Assembly (NCBI RefSeq): GCF_000023885.1
Contig: NC_013165.1
Coordinates: forward strand, 2,232,001-2,296,000
Source: Slackia heliotrinireducens DSM 20476
GTDB lineage: Bacteria > Actinomycetota > Coriobacteriia > Coriobacteriales > Eggerthellaceae
Direction of reading: 5' to 3'
DNA: 64,000 bases
In this document: positions 59,893 through 64,000 of the stretch, in pieces
Numbering within the stretch: the first letter of the stretch is position 1
Layout of the letters: the number at the start of each line of letters is the position of its first letter
Notes under the pieces: generated by a model
Database searches by the model: none
Seen by the model: the letters and a program-made list of their open reading frames with translations, nothing else
What the model was told of the DNA's origin: nothing
Program-made: the position numbers and the translations under genes

Positions 59893-60713
59893 CAAAGCAC
59901 CTCTTCTTCCTGGGATTTGGATTCCGTCGAAGGACCTTCATCAAAGGCCGTGTCAGCCGAAGCATCGGGTTCGCCTTCATCCGATTTAGCCTCGACCTCT
60001 GGCTCGGGTTCGGCTTCCTGGGGTCCGTCCGCCTCGCCTTTTTCGGATTCGGTTGCATACGAACCATCAGCCAACACGGAATCCGAAGGAAGGGAGAAAT
60101 ACAGGCTCGTCCTTTCGGCGGCAGAGATGAGCTCCTGTACCATTTCGGGCTCGACGGCAAGGGTTGCCCAGGAGATGGCCTCCGAACCGTCGGCCGAAGA
60201 TGCGCTCGTGAACAAGACCAGCACGTCATGGGCAAGAAGGTCGGTCGTTGTTCCCGAAGAAACGTACACGTCAACCCTGCTGCCGGCCCTTATGGAGCCG
60301 CCCACCGTCGCGACATCTTCTGCGGGAACGCTGACGGCACACAATCCTTCGGGAACCGGCGTGCCGAGGGCCTCGTCATCGGCTACGAACCGCTGCGCAG
60401 AGATAACCTCGCCTTGCACGATGGGGCTGGTTGCAACACGGCTCTCCAGGCCGGCCAGATCGGAAACGGCATCGTGAGGAAGCAGCTCGACGAGCCACAT
60501 CCTGTATTCCGCATTGGTCTCGTCGACCGTCTCTCCCGGTGCGATGTCGCGCGTTGCCACCCAAACTTCCGTCTGCTCGCCACCGTAGCGAGCCAAAGCC
60601 TCTGCGCGTTGGGCATCGGCATCAGCCTGAAGCTGTTGGGCGTACATCGCCACGCACAACGCGCAGGCGATGCCGCACAGGATGCCGAATACGACCGATT
60701 TCCGTCTCTGCAT
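59892..60713 (-). CDS. cpaB: CpaB/RcpC-like Tad pilus protein
   Basis: A 273-aa CpaB/RcpC protein. One N-terminal membrane helix (about residues 7-25) is followed by a SAF domain (T-R-D-I-A-P-G-E-T-V near 54-63) and the RcpC core P-V-P-E-G-L-C-A-V-S-V-P-A-E-D-V near 125 and G-S-R-V-D-V-Y-V near 150. The C-terminal 50 residues are an acidic Glu/Ser/Pro tail. The ATG at 60713 follows GGGAGGAACCT. It is the first visible gene of the Tad operon; the promoter must lie in the 160 bases before the tRNA. Confidence 0.87.
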   Translation of the reverse strand: MQRRKSVVFGILCGIACALCVAMYAQQLQADADAQRAEALARYGGEQTEVWVATRDIAPGETVDETNAEYRMWLVELLPHDAVSDLAGLESRVATSPIVQGEVISAQRFVADDEALGTPVPEGLCAVSVPAEDVATVGGSIRAGSRVDVYVSSGTTTDLLAHDVLVLFTSASSADGSEAISWATLAVEPEMVQELISAAERTSLYFSLPSDSVLADGSYATESEKGEADGPQEAEPEPEVEAKSDEGEPDASADTAFDEGPSTESKSQEEEVL

Positions 60714-60875
60714 AGGTTCCTCCCGTCTCGTCGGATGCCCCGATGATGACAGTCGAACCTTGCCGATTTGTATGTAAACCTTGCATCGAAAGGTGGTCTC
60801 TTTTTGAACTCGACCTGAATCCAATCTGAGTCTCGACTTATTCTCCACGTTGTGTCAAAATACTTTTTCGCACGC

Positions 60876-60950
60876 GGGCGATTGGCGCAGCGGGAGCGCA
60901 GATGCTTTACACGCATAAGGTCGGGGGTTCAAATCCCTCATCGCCCACCA
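60876..60950 (+). tRNA. tRNA-Val (anticodon TAC)
   Basis: A 75-base cloverleaf: acceptor GGGCGAT / ATCGCCC, D arm around TGGCGCAGCGGGAGCGC, anticodon stem GATGC/GCATA with loop TTTACAC (anticodon TAC, reading GTA/GTN valine codons), T arm GGGGGTTCAAATCCC and an encoded 3' ACCA end. A terminator follows nine bases later. Neither mobile element uses it as a target. Confidence 0.96.
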
Positions 60951-60958
60951 GAAACCAT

Positions 60959-60997
60959 CCAGGCCGACGGAACAACCCCGTCGGCCTGGTTTTTTCT
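60959..60997 (+). terminator. Terminator of tRNA-Val
   Basis: CCAGGCCGACGG pairs with CCGTCGGCCTGG and runs into six T, directly downstream of the tRNA. Confidence 0.9.
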
Positions 60998-61177
60998 GCC
61001 ATGCTTTGCGGTCCGGAATGGCCCATATCGGCCGAGTCGGACGCTATTCTAGGTTCGTTCATCTGGCAAAGATTTCGGAACAGCCGATCTGAAATCTAAC
61101 AGAACTAACCTCTCACCCCTGCTCAAGCGCCTGTTCGCATATGCATCCGCATTGTTCTTGTCGGGTTGCGGACCCAA

Positions 61178-62212
61178 TCATTGGCCTGATAAGCCGCTCC
61201 TGCTCTTCTTCGATCGACACCCGCTCCCGCAGACCCTCTGCCGCGCGGTTCCGTACACGAAGGGACGTCCGCACACCTCGCATATGCCCAGCGATCCCTT
61301 GCGGGGACGCGATGCGAGTCCACGCGCAACGGTAGTCCACAACGCGCCCGCAAGACAGTGGGGAACATGGCTCACGCCGATTGTTTCCCCTGCTGAAAGC
61401 ACCTGTCGTTCAGAAAAGAGAAACGCCGAGAAAACGTAGCGGACGTATTGGGCAAGCACCATGGAGAAATGGATGCCGCCGGATTCCATTCCGTAAGATT
61501 CGTCAAGGCACCCCGACGCCAACGCGTCCTCCACCTGTTCGAAGGCGTATGCCTGCTCAGGCGCATGCGCGTGGTATGCGTCAAGCACCTCCGCATACAG
61601 CCGCCGAATGCCCCCTTCAGGCTGTTCGTCGTCCAGGTCCATAAGGGGAGATGTCGGATAACGCCCTTCGCCATAGGCCTCCCTTCCGTACAGGCGGGCC
61701 AGAAGATGCATGTGCGCCAGAAGGTCGCTTCGCAGCTTCAGCACGTCTGACAGGGAAATGCATTCCGCATCCGCTTCATTGGGACGAAAGGGCCGCCAAA
61801 GCCCCGATATCTCGAAAATGGGGCTTTGACCTTGCAAAACGTTTTCGCGGTCCCAGATTTGCAACGCCTGTCGGGCTTGGGTTCTATCGGACGCGCGGGT
61901 CGTCCTGCGACCGTCGGCATGCGCCCAATCTGCAGCGAGCGCCGACGCGTCCAACGTAGCGAACACTTCCCCGTCAAATGCTTCATACGGCGCAACCAAG
62001 CGAATATCCGGATAGGCCCATGCCAGCCGATGCAACGGCTCCAGCAGTTCCGTCGGGGTTCTGGCATTCACGAATCGGACCGCAACGTCCAGCAGGCCCG
62101 CTTCGTCCAAACCGCTGGAATCCCCCAGGACACCCCGTCTGGCCTCGGGCGATGCGCAGCCGATGAAGCCCTCTCCCCTATCGCTATAAAGCCAAAGGCA
62201 CCTATCGCCCAT
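61178..62212 (-). CDS. CGNR-type zinc-finger protein, unknown
   Basis: A 344-aa protein whose C-terminus carries a compact zinc finger: I-C-E-V-C-G-R-P-F-V-Y-G-T-A-R-Q-R-V-C-G, then G-C-R-S-K-K-S-R, near residues 310-335. This resembles CGNR-type zinc fingers of putative regulators. The rest is mixed helical with no catalytic motif that I can name. AAGGAGAACGG precedes the ATG at 62212. It stands alone between the tRNA and aspS; the 180 bases upstream show only its promoter region and the aspS terminator. Confidence 0.7.
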   Translation of the reverse strand: MGDRCLWLYSDRGEGFIGCASPEARRGVLGDSSGLDEAGLLDVAVRFVNARTPTELLEPLHRLAWAYPDIRLVAPYEAFDGEVFATLDASALAADWAHADGRRTTRASDRTQARQALQIWDRENVLQGQSPIFEISGLWRPFRPNEADAECISLSDVLKLRSDLLAHMHLLARLYGREAYGEGRYPTSPLMDLDDEQPEGGIRRLYAEVLDAYHAHAPEQAYAFEQVEDALASGCLDESYGMESGGIHFSMVLAQYVRYVFSAFLFSERQVLSAGETIGVSHVPHCLAGALWTTVARGLASRPRKGSLGICEVCGRPFVYGTARQRVCGSGCRSKKSRSGLSGQ

Positions 62213-62343
62213 CCGTTCTCCTTATGCATCGTTAATTCAAATTTAACGTTGCAATTCTACACTGTATAAAAATGAAGATGCGATTCGGAGCCTGGATTTT
62301 TTCCTGCAAAACGAATATTCGGACCCCGCATGCGCCATCGCAC

Positions 62344-62370
62344 GAAAAAAGCCGCCCCGAAGGGCGGCTA
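62344..62370 (-). terminator. Terminator of aspS
   Basis: On the minus strand AGCCGCCC pairs with GGGCGGCT around a TTCG-type loop and is followed by TTTTTTCG, 22 bases past the aspS stop. Confidence 0.9.
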
Positions 62371-62391
62371 TCGACATGTAGGCTTGTATCG

Positions 62392-64000
62392 TTACATCAA
62401 ACGCAAATTGACTTCCGTCAGCTGACGCTCGGTGACCTCGCTGGGGGCGTTGGTCATGGGGTCGGATGCCGACGTCGTCTTCGGGAATGCGATGACGTCG
62501 CGGATGGACTGCTTGCCAGCCAGCAGCATGACCAGACGGTCCAGGCCCAGGGCGATGCCGCCGTGGGGCGGAGCGCCCAGCTCGAGAGCGCGCAGCAGAT
62601 GGCCGAACTTCTCGTCAATCTCCTCGTCGGTCAGGCCGCAACGGCGCAGCACGCGGCGCTGCAGGTCGGCGTTGTGCACGCGGATGGTGCCGCCGCCGGC
62701 CTCGAAGCCATCCATGACCAGGTCGTACGAATAGCTGCCGCAAGCCAGGGGATCGTCCTCGATAAGATGCTGCTGATCAGGCGGAACCATGGTAAAGGGA
62801 TGGTGCTCGGCGCTGTACTTGCCCTCTTCGGGGTCGTATCCGAACATGGGGAAGTTCACCACCCAGAGCAGCGCATGGCCTTCGCGCGGAATATTCAGGG
62901 CATCCGCCATGTGCAAACGGATGGCGGACAGCACGGCATTGGCCACGGGCGCCTTGTCGGCTGCGAAGCACACCAGGTCGCCGGGCTCTGCGTCCACGGC
63001 CTCCTTGATGGCGGCGAAGGTCTCCTCGCCCAGGAACTTGATGAAGGAACCCTTCTCCTTGCCTTCGCTGGTGATGGCAAACCAGGCCATGCCCTTCGCG
63101 CCGTTGGGACGGGCCACGTTTGCTTCCAGCTTCTCGATCTCGCCACGGCTCCAATCGCCTGCGCCCTTGCAGTTAACGGCCTTGACCACGCCGCCGGATT
63201 CCACGGTCTTGGCGAACACGCCGAATCCGCAGTCGCGGACGATTTCGCTCAGGTTGACGAGTTTCATGTCAAAACGGATGTCGGGGCGGTCGCACCCGTA
63301 GTACTCCATGGCGTCGGCGTACTGCATGCGCTGCAGCGGGAACTCGTGCTCGACGTTGACGGCTTCGAGCACCTCCTGCATGACGCTTTCCATCATGTCC
63401 ATGACGTCCTCGCCCTCGACGAAGGACATCTCGACGTCCACCTGGGTGAATTCGGGCTGGCGGTCAGCGCGCAGGTCCTCATCGCGGAAGCAGCGGGCGA
63501 TTTGGTAATAGCGCTCGATGCCGCCGCACATGAGCATCTGTTTGAACTGCTGGGGGCTCTGCGGCAGAGCATAGAACTTGCCCGGGTTCGGACGGCTGGG
63601 CACGAGGAAGTCACGGGCGCCTTCGGGCGTGGAGTTGGCCAGGATGGGCGTCTCCACCTCGATGAACCCGCGCTTGTTCAGGGCGCCGCGCATGGCTTGC
63701 GCCACCGTATGGCGCAGCTTGATGGTCTGGAACATCTCGGGACGGCGCAGATCCATGTAGCGCCACTTCATGCGCATGATCTCGTCGGTTTCGCTACCGT
63801 CTTCGATATGGAACGGAGGGGTGACGGAGGTGTTCAGAATCTCGATGGCCGAGGCGAGCACCTCGATTTCACCGGTGGCCATGTCGTGGTTGAAGGCGGC
63901 CTCGCCGCGGGAGCGGACCTTGCCGACCACCTTGATCACGTATTCGCGACCCAGGCTCTCGGCCTTTTTGAAGTCCTCGGCGCTCACGCAGTCGGGGTCG
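62392..64000 (-). CDS. aspS: Aspartyl-tRNA synthetase (5' end missing)
   Basis: A class II aminoacyl-tRNA synthetase that charges tRNA-Asp. The end of the N-terminal OB-fold, then class II motif 1 (F-I-E-V-E-T-P-I-L), the [10 protein letters not shown] segment, motif 2 ([18 protein letters not shown]) and motif 3 (G-I-A-L-G-L-D-R-L) are all present. The bacterial GAD insertion domain lies between motifs 2 and 3. The frame stays open to the window edge ([10 protein letters not shown]), so the first 60 or so residues are outside. Whether it is discriminating or charges Asn as well cannot be judged here. Confidence 0.97.
   Translation of the reverse strand, partial: DPDCVSAEDFKKAESLGREYVIKVVGKVRSRGEAAFNHDMATGEIEVLASAIEILNTSVTPPFHIEDGSETDEIMRMKWRYMDLRRPEMFQTIKLRHTVAQAMRGALNKRGFIEVETPILANSTPEGARDFLVPSRPNPGKFYALPQSPQQFKQMLMCGGIERYYQIARCFRDEDLRADRQPEFTQVDVEMSFVEGEDVMDMMESVMQEVLEAVNVEHEFPLQRMQYADAMEYYGCDRPDIRFDMKLVNLSEIVRDCGFGVFAKTVESGGVVKAVNCKGAGDWSRGEIEKLEANVARPNGAKGMAWFAITSEGKEKGSFIKFLGEETFAAIKEAVDAEPGDLVCFAADKAPVANAVLSAIRLHMADALNIPREGHALLWVVNFPMFGYDPEEGKYSAEHHPFTMVPPDQQHLIEDDPLACGSYSYDLVMDGFEAGGGTIRVHNADLQRRVLRRCGLTDEEIDEKFGHLLRALELGAPPHGGIALGLDRLVMLLAGKQSIRDVIAFPKTTSASDPMTNAPSEVTERQLTEVNLRLM

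Noticed and set aside
60876-60950. tRNA-Val as an integration site
   Set aside because: No repeat of its 3' end occurs in the window, and both integrases are serine type with sites in protein genes.

Overview
The window looks like a chromosome segment of a high-GC Gram-positive bacterium, most likely an actinomycete of the class Coriobacteriia (Eggerthellaceae-like). That placement is inferred from gene content and order (uvrB, ROK kinase, coaE, rpsA; thyX instead of thyA; a DtxR regulator beside a feoA-feoA-feoB locus; an actinobacterial-style Tad pilus locus). I could not test it by database search.

Layout. 1-12.2 kb is ordinary host DNA: uvrB (cut by the window edge), a ROK sugar kinase, coaE, rpsA, an MscS-type channel, a GNAT acetyltransferase, a DUF1385 membrane protein, thyX, a DtxR-family regulator and a ferrous-iron (feo) operon. 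From 60.7 kb down to 12.4 kb, on the minus strand, runs one Tad/Flp pilus locus: cpaB/rcpC, tadZ, cpaF, tadB, tadC, flp, a second small pilin, tadE, a large TadG-like protein, a second TadE-like protein, a DUF192 protein and a zinc-ribbon protein. The right edge holds tRNA-Val, a zinc-finger protein and aspS (cut by the edge).

The Tad locus is broken twice by integrated elements, each with a large serine integrase at its left end. Element 1 (16581-30760, about 14.2 kb, visibly AT-richer than the host) splits the flp pilin gene inside its hydrophobic helix. Element 2 (33124-57779, about 24.7 kb, GC-rich) splits cpaF inside the codons of its Walker A motif. At both insertions the junctions share only a 2-bp core flanked by inverted arms, as expected for serine integrases. 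Joining the host halves across the core restores an open Flp pilin (74 aa) and an open CpaF with an intact GSGKTT P-loop (about 443 aa). Precise excision should therefore repair both genes.

The two elements are diverged members of one family. Both carry, in similar order: the integrase; a DUF3846 protein; a tail-less SSB; a YraN/UPF0102-like protein that has lost its nuclease residues; a small unknown protein with a shared D-L-H-L-N-L-V-D-A-M motif; a BcgI-like restriction-modification pair (nuclease+methyltransferase subunit and separate specificity subunit, no HsdR); a relaxase and MobC; a hairpin-rich candidate transfer or replication origin; and a helix-turn-helix protein next to the right attachment site. 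No type IV secretion genes are present, so both look mobilizable rather than self-conjugative.

The replication modules differ. Element 1 has a rolling-circle (HUH) Rep. Element 2 has a 1225-aa family-B DNA polymerase with ParA and a ribbon-helix-helix partner, resembling pipolins. Element 2 also carries ArdA, a Dam-like methyltransferase, a resolvase, a metallophosphoesterase and a dprA-comM pair in which the ComM-like protein has lost its Walker A motif and C-terminal domain. Several plus-strand genes of both elements are preceded by nested or paired hairpins that vary in sequence but keep pairing. These are candidate RNA regulators or single-strand promoters.
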